NCBI GenBank assembly: GCA_019634575.1
Contig: JAHCAY010000001.1
Location: 2,294,001 to 2,358,000 of the forward strand
Direction: 5' to 3'
From: Candidatus Didemnitutus sp.
GTDB lineage: Bacteria; Verrucomicrobiota; Verrucomicrobiia; Opitutales; Opitutaceae
Length of the DNA stretch: 64,000 nt
Position 1 is the stretch's first letter, and every line of letters starts with the position of its first letter. The notes beneath the pieces were generated by a model. The model saw only the letters and a program-made list of their open reading frames with translations, ran no database searches and was not told the DNA's origin. The position numbers and the translations under genes are program-made. Below are positions 1 to 8,882 of the stretch, piece after piece.

Positions 1-374
1 TTTTCTTTCGCGAGGTAGACTTCGACGAAGTTCGCCGCCGCCGTGAGACCGAGCAGCTCGGCGGCAGAATCGAGCGAGAACATCGGTGCAAGCCTGTAGG
101 GCTGGCCGCGAGCGATGCCGCCGGAAACGAAGTATTTTTCAAGGATCTGCGAGACGTTCGGCAGCGGGCAGGCGGCGAGCGCGCGGCGCATCGCGCCGTC
201 GAGATCGCCGTCCTGCAAGCGGCGGACGAAGACGGTGTTGAGCGCCGTGCCGGAAACGACACCGAGGTGACCGCGCAACGACACCGCGCGAGCGAGATTC
301 CAGTTTGATACGCCGATGCCCATGCCGCCTTGAATCAAGCGCGGCCAGTGCGTGGGAGGATTGGTCCAATGCAT
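1..374 (-). CDS. Nitronate monooxygenase-like FMN protein (N-terminal part, runs off window)
   Basis: This reading frame leaves the window at its left edge, so only the first 124 residues are seen. It begins MHWTNPPTHWPRLIQGGMGI and continues GVSNWNLARAVSLRGHLGVVSG. The QGGMGIGVSNWNLA and GVVSG segments are the first strands of the FMN-binding TIM barrel of the nitronate monooxygenase (2-nitropropane dioxygenase) family. The start is the ATG at 374, with GGAGG about 6 bases upstream, an unusually clear ribosome site for this window. The family oxidises alkyl nitronates or acts in related flavin chemistry; the substrate cannot be told from this fragment. Large family members such as PfaD-like proteins are an alternative. 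Confidence 0.75.
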   Translation of the reverse strand, partial: MHWTNPPTHWPRLIQGGMGIGVSNWNLARAVSLRGHLGVVSGTALNTVFVRRLQDGDLDGAMRRALAACPLPNVSQILEKYFVSGGIARGQPYRLAPMFSLDSAAELLGLTAAANFVEVYLAKE

Positions 375-475
375 GACGCCTCCATTGCGAGGCCGTTCGG
401 TGTGCTCGGTCAATGGCGCGACCGGTCACCTTGCCGCATATCTTGGCGAATGCTGGGCGTGGATGCGCCGCGGCG

Positions 476-2497
476 CTATTTGGCGGGCGAAATGCGTGTG
501 GTGAAGGTCGCCGCAGTGCCGCGTGTCTCGAGGTAGAGCGTCTCGCGCCGGCGCGGGGGCACGTCAGGCGTGTCGCCGTGCCAGAGGCGGAATTCACCGG
601 CGCACTCAATCACGACGTCGAGCGTTCGCGCGCCGAAACGCACAGGGATCACGGCGCGATCGCGGAACGTCGCGCCGCGCACGTCGCGCCAGTAGCCGAA
701 CGGCTCGGGACGGGCGCGGGCGAAGTCGGGCGCGGCGGCGAAGGCGGCGGGGAGTTGCGCGGCGCCTTCGAGTTGGAGCGTGAAGCCGAGCGCGTGCTCC
801 GCGCCGTCGTCGGTCGCGAGGTCGACGCGATCGACGAGCGCGTCGCCGTCGATCGCGATCGTGCGGCGAGCGCGGGCGTGGGGCGTGTAGCGCGGCTGCT
901 CGACACCGAGGCGCGCGGGCGCGGTGGAGAACTCGAGCACGCGGCCGAGTTGGGGAGATTGCGGGATGCCGTCGGCGCGCGGCCATTGTTTCCCGTCGTT
1001 GAGCGCGGAAAGGTCTTCGCCTTCGCCGTCGATGAGCGGGACGTTGTGGTTGGCGCCGCGCGCGAAGTAGCCGCGGTGCATCGGCGAACCGTAGCCGGTG
1101 GTGCCGGTGTCGTGGCTGACGTCGATGCCGTCGAAGCTCGCGGACCAGTTGAGCGCCTCGGGTTGCGCGTGCGAGCGCTGGAGCTGTCCATAATGGACGA
1201 AGACCTGCCACGGGCCGGACTGGAGCACGGCCATGCGCGAGGATTCGAGATGGCGCGACGTCACGGTGGGCAGCGCGGGCAAGGTCGGCGCGGCGGCGGG
1301 CGGGTCGAGCAGAGTGTCCCAATCGCGGCGCTCGGCGGCGACTTGGAGGCCGAGTGCGGTGGGGAACACACGGTAAGCCGCCGCGAAGAGTCCGCAATCG
1401 GGTGCGGTGCCGGGCGCCTGGCTGTCGGCGGGATTGGGGAGCTTGCCGTCGGGGAAGCGCAGCGTGAGCAGGCTGAGCAGGAGGTTTTCTGCGATGTTGA
1501 GTTCGTCGGAGAGCTCGGCGGTGCGGCCGTGGAGGCCCGCGGCGGTGAAGAGCGAGAGCGTGGCTTGCACGACGTAGGCGTTGTAGCCGAGCGACTGTTC
1601 CCACCAGAGATAATCGCTCGTTACACCGTCGGCCATCTGGCGGCGGAGGCCGTAGCGGCCGTCGAGCGCTTCGCGCCACATCGCCTCGTCGCCGAGGAGG
1701 AGCGCGACCTGCGCGACAGCGCCGCGTTGCCAGACGGCGATGTTGTGAACAGCTTGGAAGTTGGCGTTGAGCACGGCGACTTCGGGGCGAAAGAGTTTCT
1801 CGGTCCAGGCGGCGCGACGCTCGGGCGCGACCGTGTCGCCGAGGAGCCGCGCGGTGTCGGCGAATTTGATCAGGCCGTTCGCCTCGCTGAGCGTCTGCCA
1901 GAAGAGGCGCGCGCCGTTGCGGGTCGGGGCGTTTTCGGGCGACGGCCATTTCAGGTAGTTGTCGGCGTAGAAATCGAGCTGGGTGGCGGCCCAGTCGGCG
2001 TAGCGCGGCTCGCCGGTGAGGCGGGATAATTTGGCGGCGCGGACCATCATCGAGAGATGACGGTCGCGAAAGCCGACGACCCACCACGCGTGGAGTTTCG
2101 GGGTGATGGCGACGTGCGGATCGGAGGGACTGGAAAGATGATCGGTTTCCTCGCCGGGGATGCGGTCGACCCAGGTAAGGCGCGAGCCGTCCTTGGGGCT
2201 GATGCCGTCGTGCGACCAGCCGGCGATCCACTCGACGCGGTCGTGGTGGCGGGCGAGCCAGGCGTCGAGCTCGGCGTGTTCGCGGGCGAGCCATTTTTGC
2301 CAGGCGGGATCGTGGGCGACGCGCTCGCGGGCGCCGTCCCAGTCTTCGCGGGCGGCGCGCCAGGGGTGGCCGGCGGGGTCGTAGATTTTCCACTCGCGGA
2401 ATTGCGCGGCGGGATCGGGCTTGGGGAAGCGCGGGGCGGCGGAGGCCGCGACGACGAGCGTGGCGAGAAAGAGGAACGAGTGCGGCAGCGCGCGCAT
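476..2497 (-). CDS. Secreted heparinase II/III-type (alginate lyase-like) polysaccharide lyase
   Basis: The 673-residue product starts with a signal peptide (MRALPHSFLFLATLVVAASA). An alpha-toroid-like region follows, with SRLTGEPRYADWA near residue 165 and HNIAVWQRGAVAQVALLLGD near residue 265. A beta-rich C-terminal half contains GYFARGANHNVPLIDGEGED. This layout is that of heparinase II/III-like and alginate-lyase-type enzymes, which cleave uronic-acid polysaccharides by beta-elimination outside the cytoplasm. The family call rests on layout and motifs; the polysaccharide cannot be named. The gene ends about 100 bases before the preceding minus-strand gene begins and may share its transcription. 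Confidence 0.7.
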   Translation of the reverse strand: MRALPHSFLFLATLVVAASAAPRFPKPDPAAQFREWKIYDPAGHPWRAAREDWDGARERVAHDPAWQKWLAREHAELDAWLARHHDRVEWIAGWSHDGISPKDGSRLTWVDRIPGEETDHLSSPSDPHVAITPKLHAWWVVGFRDRHLSMMVRAAKLSRLTGEPRYADWAATQLDFYADNYLKWPSPENAPTRNGARLFWQTLSEANGLIKFADTARLLGDTVAPERRAAWTEKLFRPEVAVLNANFQAVHNIAVWQRGAVAQVALLLGDEAMWREALDGRYGLRRQMADGVTSDYLWWEQSLGYNAYVVQATLSLFTAAGLHGRTAELSDELNIAENLLLSLLTLRFPDGKLPNPADSQAPGTAPDCGLFAAAYRVFPTALGLQVAAERRDWDTLLDPPAAAPTLPALPTVTSRHLESSRMAVLQSGPWQVFVHYGQLQRSHAQPEALNWSASFDGIDVSHDTGTTGYGSPMHRGYFARGANHNVPLIDGEGEDLSALNDGKQWPRADGIPQSPQLGRVLEFSTAPARLGVEQPRYTPHARARRTIAIDGDALVDRVDLATDDGAEHALGFTLQLEGAAQLPAAFAAAPDFARARPEPFGYWRDVRGATFRDRAVIPVRFGARTLDVVIECAGEFRLWHGDTPDVPPRRRETLYLETRGTAATFTTRISPAK

Positions 2498-2629
2498 GGC
2501 GGACGAAGCGTCGCGCGGAGCGGCGAAAGCGTCAACGGCGGCGAGCCGGGAGAATTTCCGTCGAGCGCGGAGACGGCCAGCTCGCTGGTCGCTCGCCGCT
2601 CCGGTCAGAAAGCGAGCGCGATCCGGAGT

Positions 2630-5600
2630 TTATTTCGTCGCGACAGCGCGCTGCTGGCGCCAGCGGCGGAGGCCGAGGATAGCGAGGCCAGCGCCCATGA
2701 GCATCGCGCCGTAGGTGGAGGGCTCGGGGACCGGTTTCCACGGACGGACTTCGTTGCCGTGGTCAAAGCCTTGGCCCGGATAATCGGTGGTCCAGATGGT
2801 GTCGTCGCCGACCCAGGAGCCGGAGGGAGCGAAGGTGACGTTGTTCAGCGGCGTGGTGGCTTTGTTGCCGGGGTCGTTCGCGACGAGGAAGAGGTCGTTG
2901 TAGTCGTTCCAGTTGGCGACGGAGAGCGTGTAGGAAGTGAGCGCGAGCGTCGTGAGGTTGATGACGGAGTCGGTGCTGGCGAAATCGATGATGGAGTTGC
3001 CGGTAACGCTGAGGGTGCCGAAGGTGGTGTTGGTGCCGTTGAGCTCGAGGGTGCCGCCGTTGAGCTGGATGTTGATGCCGGCGGCGTTGAAGTTGGCGCC
3101 GAGGCGGAGGGTGGAGCCGGCGTTGACGACGATGGTGCCGGTGCCGAGGAGCTGGGAGACTTCGAGGAGGGAGAGGCCGCCGTCGAGGGTAAGTGTGCTG
3201 GCGGTGCCGAAGTCGAGGCTGCCGATGCCAGCGAGGGTGCCGATCTTCTGGGCGAAGCCGACGAGGGAGAGCGTGGCGCCGGAGGAGATCGAGAGGTCGA
3301 TGGTGGAGCTGTTGAGGGCGTTATTGGCGCCCATGGCGAGCGTGCCGGCGGCGACGGTGACGTTGCCGGCGAAGGTGTTGGTGCTGTTGGAGAGCGTGAG
3401 GGTGCCGGCGCCGTCCTTGGTGAGCTGGGAGGTGGTGGAGCCGGTGAGCTGGCCGGCGATGGTGGTGTTGGCGGCGCCGCCGACGGTGAGGGTGTTGCTG
3501 CCGACGGCGACCGTGTTGTTGAGGGCGAGGGAGCCGGCGTCGGTGTTGATGCGGACGTTGGCGGAGGCGACGGTGATGGCGCCGCCGATGGAGTTGTCGC
3601 CGGCGATGTTGCGGAGGGCGCCGGTGTTGCCGACGCCGGTGCCGCTGAGGCTCATGGTCTCGTTGCCGATGGTGAGATTGGCGCCGCCGTTGTAGGCGGG
3701 GTCTTTTTGCAGCTCGAGGGCGGCGCCGCTGGCGACGGTGACGCCGGCGACGGTGGTGCCGAGGCCGTAGGTGTGGCGGACGTTGACGACGCCGGAGTTG
3801 ATCGTGGTGACGCCGTCGTAGGAGTTGTTGCCGGTGAGGGTGAGGGTGCCGGTGCCGTCTTTGGTGAGGGTGCCGGTGCCGGTGCCGATGTCGCCGTTGA
3901 TCCAGGTGTCGCCGGAGCCGCCGACGGTGAGGCTGGTGTTGGTGCCGGTGATGTTGCCGTTGAGGGTGAGGCGGTCGGCGTCGGAATTGATGCGGCTGTT
4001 GGAGGCGAGGTTGATGATGCCGTTCCAGGTATTGTTGCCGACGACGTTGCGGAGGGCGCCGTCGTTGGCGATGCCGGTGCCGTTGAGGGTGAGGCGCTCG
4101 AGGCCGACGGTGATGTCGTTGCCGCTGTTGTAGGCGGCGTCCTTCTGGATTTCGAGGGCGGCGCCGTTGGCGACGGTGGTGCCGGCGTTGACGTCGTTGT
4201 AGTTGTGGCCGCCGAGGGCGGTGTCGGTGCGGATGTTGAGGACGCCGGCGTTGATGTTGGTGGCTTCGGAGTAGGTGTCGTTGCCGGCGAAGGTCATGCG
4301 GCCGGCACCGAGTTTGGTGACGCCGCCGGAGACGACGCTGGCGGTGAAGAGGAGGTCGTCGTATTGGGCGCCGTTGGCGACGGTGATGTTGCGGTTGCCG
4401 GCGGCGGGGGTGAGCCAGAATTGGTAGCCGGTAACGGTGGCGGTGTCGGGGGAGGAGCCGACGTTGACGTCGCCGTTGAGGACGAGGGTGCCGGTGTTGC
4501 CGAGGGCGATGGTGCCGCCGTTGAGGGTGAGGCCGTTGATGGTCTCGTAGGTGTTGTTGAGGTTGAACGTGCCGTAGCGGTTGACGGTGACGTTCACGCT
4601 GTCGGCGAGTTTTTCGATGCCGTAGCCGGTGGCGTAGAGGAGGGTGGCGGAGTCGGTGCCGTTGCCGATGGTGATGTCGCCGCGGATGGTGGTGTTGCGG
4701 AAGCCGACGGCGTTATTGGTGGCGAGGACGAGGGTGCCGCGGTTGACGGTGGTGGTGCCGGTGAAGTTGTTCACCTGCCACTGGGAATTGAGCCAGACTT
4801 CGCCGGTGCTGTTGACGACGAGGTTGCCGGCGGTGCCGGTGCCCATGGCGCCGATGAAGACGGTCTTGCCGGGGCCGTCGACGGTGAGGGTGTTCGTGCC
4901 GAGGTTGATAGTCGTGCCGGTGGTGCCGACGTAGAGGCGGTCGCCGGCGGTGGCGGAGTTGATGGTGCTGTCGGCGGTGAGGGCGATGTTGCCGTTGAAC
5001 CAGTTCACGTCGCCGCTGACGTTGCGCAGGGTGCCGCCGGCGAGGGTGACGGCGTTGGAGGCGGTGACGCCGCCGCCTTGGATCTCGAGGGTGGCGCCGC
5101 TGTTCACGGTGGCGGAGCCGGAGCCGAGCGAGGTGGCGTTGCGGATGTTGATCGTGCCGCCGGAGACGGTGGTGTTGCCGGTGTAGCTGTTGCCGGTGGA
5201 AAGGGTCAGGGTGCCGGAGCCGGTCTTGGTGAGGCCGCCGGTGTTGGTGTTGGCGAGCGAGGAGGCGAAGGTGACGTTGTTGCCGTTGGTATCGACCGCG
5301 ATGGCGCCGGAGCTGTTGGCGATGCGGGAAGACCAATCGGTGGTGATGCCGCTGCCGTATTGGAGCGTGCCGCCGGTGAAGGCGATGTTGCCGCTGTAGG
5401 CGAGGGCGTTGGCGTTGTTGGCGACGATCGTGCCGCCGGCGAGCGTGGTGCCGCCAGTGTAGCTGTTGGCGCCCGAGAGGGTGAGCGTGCCGGCGTCGTT
5501 TTTGATGAGGGCGCCGCCGCTGCTGTTGATCTGGCTGGAGAAGGTCGTGTCGCCCGCGCCGGCGACGGTGAGATTGTTGCCTCCGAGATCCGTGTAGGAG

Positions 5601-6742
5601 GCGAGCGTGAGGCTGCCGGCGGTGGAGTTGATGGTGGCGGCGCCGCCGAGGGCGATCTGGCCGGTGAACGTGTTCGTGCCGGAAAGGTTGTTGATCGCGC
5701 CGGCTCCGCTGACGCCGGTGCCGGTGATCGTGAGATCGCCCTCGGACACGGAGATGTTGTTGGAGAGCTCGAGCGTCGCGCCGTTGGCCACGACGTTGCC
5801 GTAGGTCGACGTGCCGAGGGCGTTGTCGTTGGTGATGGCGAGCGTGCCGGCGTTGACGAGCGTCGGGCCGACGTAGGTGTTCGAATTGGAGAGAACGAGG
5901 CGGCCGGCACCGGCTTTGGTGAAGTTCGCGTAGTAGGAGTTGCTGACGACGCCGGAGAGCGTGGTCGTGCCGGAGTTATCGACGGTGATCGTGCGGTCGC
6001 CGCCACCGAGGCTGAAGGCGCCGGAGAGCGTGAGGTCCTGCGAGCCGCCGATGGTGAAGTCGGAGTTCGCGGTAATGCTGTTGGAAAGCGAACGGGATCC
6101 ACCAGTGGCCGAGATCGTGCCGGTGGTTCCGATAGTGAGCGCGCCGGTGCCGAGAGCGGTGTCGCTGCCGAGGGCAAGGCCGCCGGCACTGAGCGTCGTC
6201 CCGCCGGTGTAGGTGTTGTTGCCACTGAGCGTCAGCGTGCCGCTGCCGGTCTTGGTAAATCCGGTGGAGCCCGCCAGTCTTGCGCTGATGGTCGCGTTGT
6301 TGGCGTTGGTATTGATCGTAGGTGCCGAGCTCAGCGTCAGCGTGCCGCTGCCGCCGAGAGTGACCGTGCCTTCCTGAAACACGATGCCGCGCACACCGCT
6401 GATGGTGCCGTTGACCGTCACGGTGTAGGAACCCGTGGCGTTGGTGCCCGCCGCGAACCAAGCAATGCCGTTGCTGCCCGACCTGTTTTGCCAAGTGCCA
6501 GTCGAGCCGCCGTTCGCATTCGTCGACCACATGTTGCCGGAATTTTGCGACCAAGTGCCCGCAGCCGTCGTTCCGCTACTCGCGCCGGAACTGTTGCCGT
6601 TCGTGTCCCAATAGACATTGGTCTGCGCGAGTGCCGACAGTGCCATCACGCTCGCGGCGATGAATCCCGAAAGCACGCGACCGGCGCGTGGCAAACGCCA
6701 CCGCGATTCGACGGAGCTAGGGGATGGGCGCACTGGACTCAT
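2630..6742 (-). CDS. Giant PEP-CTERM protein of autotransporter-type beta-strand repeats
   Basis: The protein has 1370 residues. An N-terminal signal region ends near SALAQT (about residue 41). About 1250 residues follow of degenerate repeats such as GTLTLSGNNTYTGGTTL and KTGSGTLTLS, the autotransporter-associated beta-strand (PATR) repeat that builds a right-handed beta-helix. The tail is a PEP-CTERM sorting signal: VPEPSTYGAML, a hydrophobic stretch, then RRWRQQR. PEP-CTERM proteins are recognised by exosortase and attached or released at the surface with exopolysaccharide; no exosortase gene is in this window. There is no outer-membrane barrel, so it is not a classical autotransporter. Repeats on the DNA level make this locus prone to copy-number change. 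Confidence 0.9.
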   Translation of the reverse strand: MSPVRPSPSSVESRWRLPRAGRVLSGFIAASVMALSALAQTNVYWDTNGNSSGASSGTTAAGTWSQNSGNMWSTNANGGSTGTWQNRSGSNGIAWFAAGTNATGSYTVTVNGTISGVRGIVFQEGTVTLGGSGTLTLSSAPTINTNANNATISARLAGSTGFTKTGSGTLTLSGNNTYTGGTTLSAGGLALGSDTALGTGALTIGTTGTISATGGSRSLSNSITANSDFTIGGSQDLTLSGAFSLGGGDRTITVDNSGTTTLSGVVSNSYYANFTKAGAGRLVLSNSNTYVGPTLVNAGTLAITNDNALGTSTYGNVVANGATLELSNNISVSEGDLTITGTGVSGAGAINNLSGTNTFTGQIALGGAATINSTAGSLTLASYTDLGGNNLTVAGAGDTTFSSQINSSGGALIKNDAGTLTLSGANSYTGGTTLAGGTIVANNANALAYSGNIAFTGGTLQYGSGITTDWSSRIANSSGAIAVDTNGNNVTFASSLANTNTGGLTKTGSGTLTLSTGNSYTGNTTVSGGTINIRNATSLGSGSATVNSGATLEIQGGGVTASNAVTLAGGTLRNVSGDVNWFNGNIALTADSTINSATAGDRLYVGTTGTTINLGTNTLTVDGPGKTVFIGAMGTGTAGNLVVNSTGEVWLNSQWQVNNFTGTTTVNRGTLVLATNNAVGFRNTTIRGDITIGNGTDSATLLYATGYGIEKLADSVNVTVNRYGTFNLNNTYETINGLTLNGGTIALGNTGTLVLNGDVNVGSSPDTATVTGYQFWLTPAAGNRNITVANGAQYDDLLFTASVVSGGVTKLGAGRMTFAGNDTYSEATNINAGVLNIRTDTALGGHNYNDVNAGTTVANGAALEIQKDAAYNSGNDITVGLERLTLNGTGIANDGALRNVVGNNTWNGIINLASNSRINSDADRLTLNGNITGTNTSLTVGGSGDTWINGDIGTGTGTLTKDGTGTLTLTGNNSYDGVTTINSGVVNVRHTYGLGTTVAGVTVASGAALELQKDPAYNGGANLTIGNETMSLSGTGVGNTGALRNIAGDNSIGGAITVASANVRINTDAGSLALNNTVAVGSNTLTVGGAANTTIAGQLTGSTTSQLTKDGAGTLTLSNSTNTFAGNVTVAAGTLAMGANNALNSSTIDLSISSGATLSLVGFAQKIGTLAGIGSLDFGTASTLTLDGGLSLLEVSQLLGTGTIVVNAGSTLRLGANFNAAGINIQLNGGTLELNGTNTTFGTLSVTGNSIIDFASTDSVINLTTLALTSYTLSVANWNDYNDLFLVANDPGNKATTPLNNVTFAPSGSWVGDDTIWTTDYPGQGFDHGNEVRPWKPVPEPSTYGAMLMGAGLAILGLRRWRQQRAVATK

Positions 6743-6944
6743 GTCGCGTGTGATCAGGAAGGAAACCTATCCTGCCATTGGAGTCCACATGAAAATAGGG
6801 AAAACCACCTACCGAATTATGCAATCTGGGGTCGAACGGCCGTATTTACAGCTATTTTGATAGGGTCTAACTCCTATAAATTAGCTTGCCCCGGGCTAGG
6901 GCAAATGACCTCATACCCTCCACGGACAAAACCTGAGGTCACCC
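6743..6944. other. Divergent intergenic region between two exported-protein genes
   Basis: These 202 bases separate the divergent starts of the PEP-CTERM protein and the Ig-like protein. The middle is clearly AT-richer than the surroundings. A dyad TTGCCC-N7-GGGCAA lies at about 6885-6904, and an SD-pairing dyad lies next to the plus-strand start (listed separately). I could not assign well-spaced -35/-10 boxes. The region should hold promoters for both genes. Confidence 0.5.
6906..6941 (+). promoter_or_regulatory. Possible Shine-Dalgarno-sequestering hairpin
   Basis: TGACCTCA at 6906-6913 is the exact reverse complement of TGAGGTCA at 6934-6941, with a 20-base loop. The right arm contains the AGG of the ribosome site just before the ATG at 6945. 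If the stem forms in the mRNA it would hide the ribosome site. This is a sequence observation; a role in translation control is inferred. Confidence 0.4.
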
Positions 6945-8825
6945 ATGAAACTGAATCTACCCCGTTTTGCACTTAGTTGCTTCGCGCTTCTGGCCGGACT
7001 CGCGAGCGCCAACGCCCAAGTTGGGCCCGGCACTCCCGAGGTAACCTACAACCCGGGCCTGACCCGAGTCGAAGGTGACCAACCGCTCACCCGCACAGTC
7101 TACGTCGCCATCACATCGCCGTCGAACGTCCCCGAAGGCTCGTCGACTTCGATCACCCCGGTTTTCAGCATGCTCAATCAGCCGGCAGGCATCCCTGACA
7201 CGGTCGCCTTGAGCTATGTTTCGTTCAACCCCTCGACACTGACCTTCACCGGCCCGGGCCAAACCATCCTCGCCCGCGTCGACCTCGCCTTCCCCGACGG
7301 CGTCCCCGGCGGCCTCTACGCCTATAAATTCCTCACCCCGGGCTGGCCCATCGGCACGCAGGATTTGGGCGGCTTCCTCAACGCCACGATCTACCCCGCC
7401 CCGCCGCCTCCCGGCCCTCCCACCGTTGAAATTACCGCCCCGGTCGCGAACGCCCAGTTTACCTACAATCCCGTCGTCGGCCTCCAGGTCCCGATCACCT
7501 TCGTGGCGAACGCACCCGCCGTCTCTCCCCTGCGCACCGTTGTCGGCGACGTGAACGGCATCTCCATCGCCCCGCTGCAGCAGGTCACGAACGCCGACGG
7601 CTCCGTCACCGCGACCGGCTCGGTCAACATCACCGCTCCCGGCACCTACACGATCACCGCGCGCGCCACCAACGACGAAGGCACCGCCACCGACGTCAGC
7701 GACTTCACCGTCGTCCTTTCCGTTCCGCCCCCGACTGTCGCCATCGCGTCCCCCGTCAACGGCAGCACTTACGCGCTCCCCGCCTCCGGCCCGCTCAGCG
7801 TGCCCTATTCCTTCAGCGGCCACAGCTTCTATGGCGGCATTCGGACGCTCACCGCCACCCTGAACGGCCAACCCGTCACGTTCACCCCCGCCGGCATCGG
7901 CACCCTCGACGCCACCGGCACCGGTAACTTCTCGCTCACGACCGCCGGCTCCTACGAGCTCGTCGTCACCGGCACCGACGACTACGGCACGGCGACCGCG
8001 CGCACGACCTTCACCGTCACCTCGGCCGTCAACGCCCCGCGCCCCTGCATCCGGATCAACTCGCCGGATAACTGCGCCGTCTACACCCGCGTCGCCGGCT
8101 CCGGCCCCACCCTCGTTCCGTTCTCCTATACCGGCGTGGCCGGCACCGGATTCACCATCAGCTCCCTCACGGGCACGCTGAACGGTTCGCCGATCACCGC
8201 CACGGTCACGGGCATCGGCACCCAGACCGCCACTGGCACCGGCACGTTCTCCATCACCACCGCTGGCACCTATACCCTGTCCGCCACGGCCAAGAGCGGC
8301 AACTCCGTCGCCTCGACTTCCGTGACCTTCAAGGTGAAGGAAACCCAGCCCCCGCAGGTCACGTGCAGCGTCAACTGGATCGCCCCCACCTCCGGATGCA
8401 CCACCTACAAGGGCGGCGCCAGCGTCGGCATCAAATTCGAAGTCGCCTGCCGCGAATGCCGTTCGCGTGACGACGACGACGATTGCCACTGGCGCGACAA
8501 CGACTGCGACCGCAATTACTACGGCTGCGATCGCAACTACTCTGGCTGCGACAGCTACAGTTACCGCTCCTCCTACACCACCGTCGATCGCACCGTGGTC
8601 GTCTCCGTTTCGGAAGTCTACTCGAACGGCTCCTCGGGCACGCCGCGCCTCTACGCCTACGGCGACTCCGCGAGCAGCTCGACCTACACCATCAAGAACG
8701 GCAACGACTACACGCTGAACTTCGCCACCGCTTCCGGCAAACACCGCTACCGGATCGAAATCTACCGTCCGAAATCGGGCGGCGGCACCCAGCTCCTCGG
8801 CCAGCGCGAGTTCACCACCAAGTAA
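6945..8825 (+). CDS. Secreted protein with repeated Ig-like domains and a Cys/Asp/Tyr-rich insert
   Basis: The 626-residue product has a signal peptide (MKLNLPRFALSCFALLAGLASANA). About four Ig-like beta-sandwich units follow, each opening with a PPTVxIxSPV-like phrase near residues 155, 262, 365 and 465. Between about residues 500 and 545 a compact segment is rich in Asp, Cys and Tyr (five consecutive Asp, then CDRNYYGC and CDRNYSGC). It is followed by a last beta-rich domain ending in QREFTTK. Such proteins are usually adhesive or structural surface proteins. The Cys/Asp segment could be disulfide-bonded or bind metal. No enzymatic motif is visible. A clear terminator follows. Confidence 0.65.
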   Translation: MKLNLPRFALSCFALLAGLASANAQVGPGTPEVTYNPGLTRVEGDQPLTRTVYVAITSPSNVPEGSSTSITPVFSMLNQPAGIPDTVALSYVSFNPSTLTFTGPGQTILARVDLAFPDGVPGGLYAYKFLTPGWPIGTQDLGGFLNATIYPAPPPPGPPTVEITAPVANAQFTYNPVVGLQVPITFVANAPAVSPLRTVVGDVNGISIAPLQQVTNADGSVTATGSVNITAPGTYTITARATNDEGTATDVSDFTVVLSVPPPTVAIASPVNGSTYALPASGPLSVPYSFSGHSFYGGIRTLTATLNGQPVTFTPAGIGTLDATGTGNFSLTTAGSYELVVTGTDDYGTATARTTFTVTSAVNAPRPCIRINSPDNCAVYTRVAGSGPTLVPFSYTGVAGTGFTISSLTGTLNGSPITATVTGIGTQTATGTGTFSITTAGTYTLSATAKSGNSVASTSVTFKVKETQPPQVTCSVNWIAPTSGCTTYKGGASVGIKFEVACRECRSRDDDDDCHWRDNDCDRNYYGCDRNYSGCDSYSYRSSYTTVDRTVVVSVSEVYSNGSSGTPRLYAYGDSASSSTYTIKNGNDYTLNFATASGKHRYRIEIYRPKSGGGTQLLGQREFTTK

Positions 8826-8848
8826 CTCGCCTCCGCTTCCTCTCTCCC

Positions 8849-8882
8849 AAGGCACGGCCCGCGCCGTGCCTTTTTTATTTTT
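8849..8882 (+). terminator. Rho-independent terminator
   Basis: An AAGGCACGGC/GCCGTGCCTT stem with a four-base loop is followed by TTTTTTATTTTTT. It ends transcription of the Ig-like protein gene. The T-run overlaps the stop codon of the convergent gene. Confidence 0.9.

Noticed and set aside
413..2029. Open frame of 538 codons on the plus strand opposite the heparinase-like gene
   Set aside because: The composition is antisense-like and no recognisable motif is present. The minus strand encodes a signal peptide and lyase features.
2057..6976. Open frame of 1639 codons on the plus strand opposite the PEP-CTERM gene
   Set aside because: The translation is almost only Gly, Ala, Val, Glu and Asp without any fold. 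It results from antisense reading of GC-rich repeats. The minus frame has a signal peptide, repeats and a PEP-CTERM signal.
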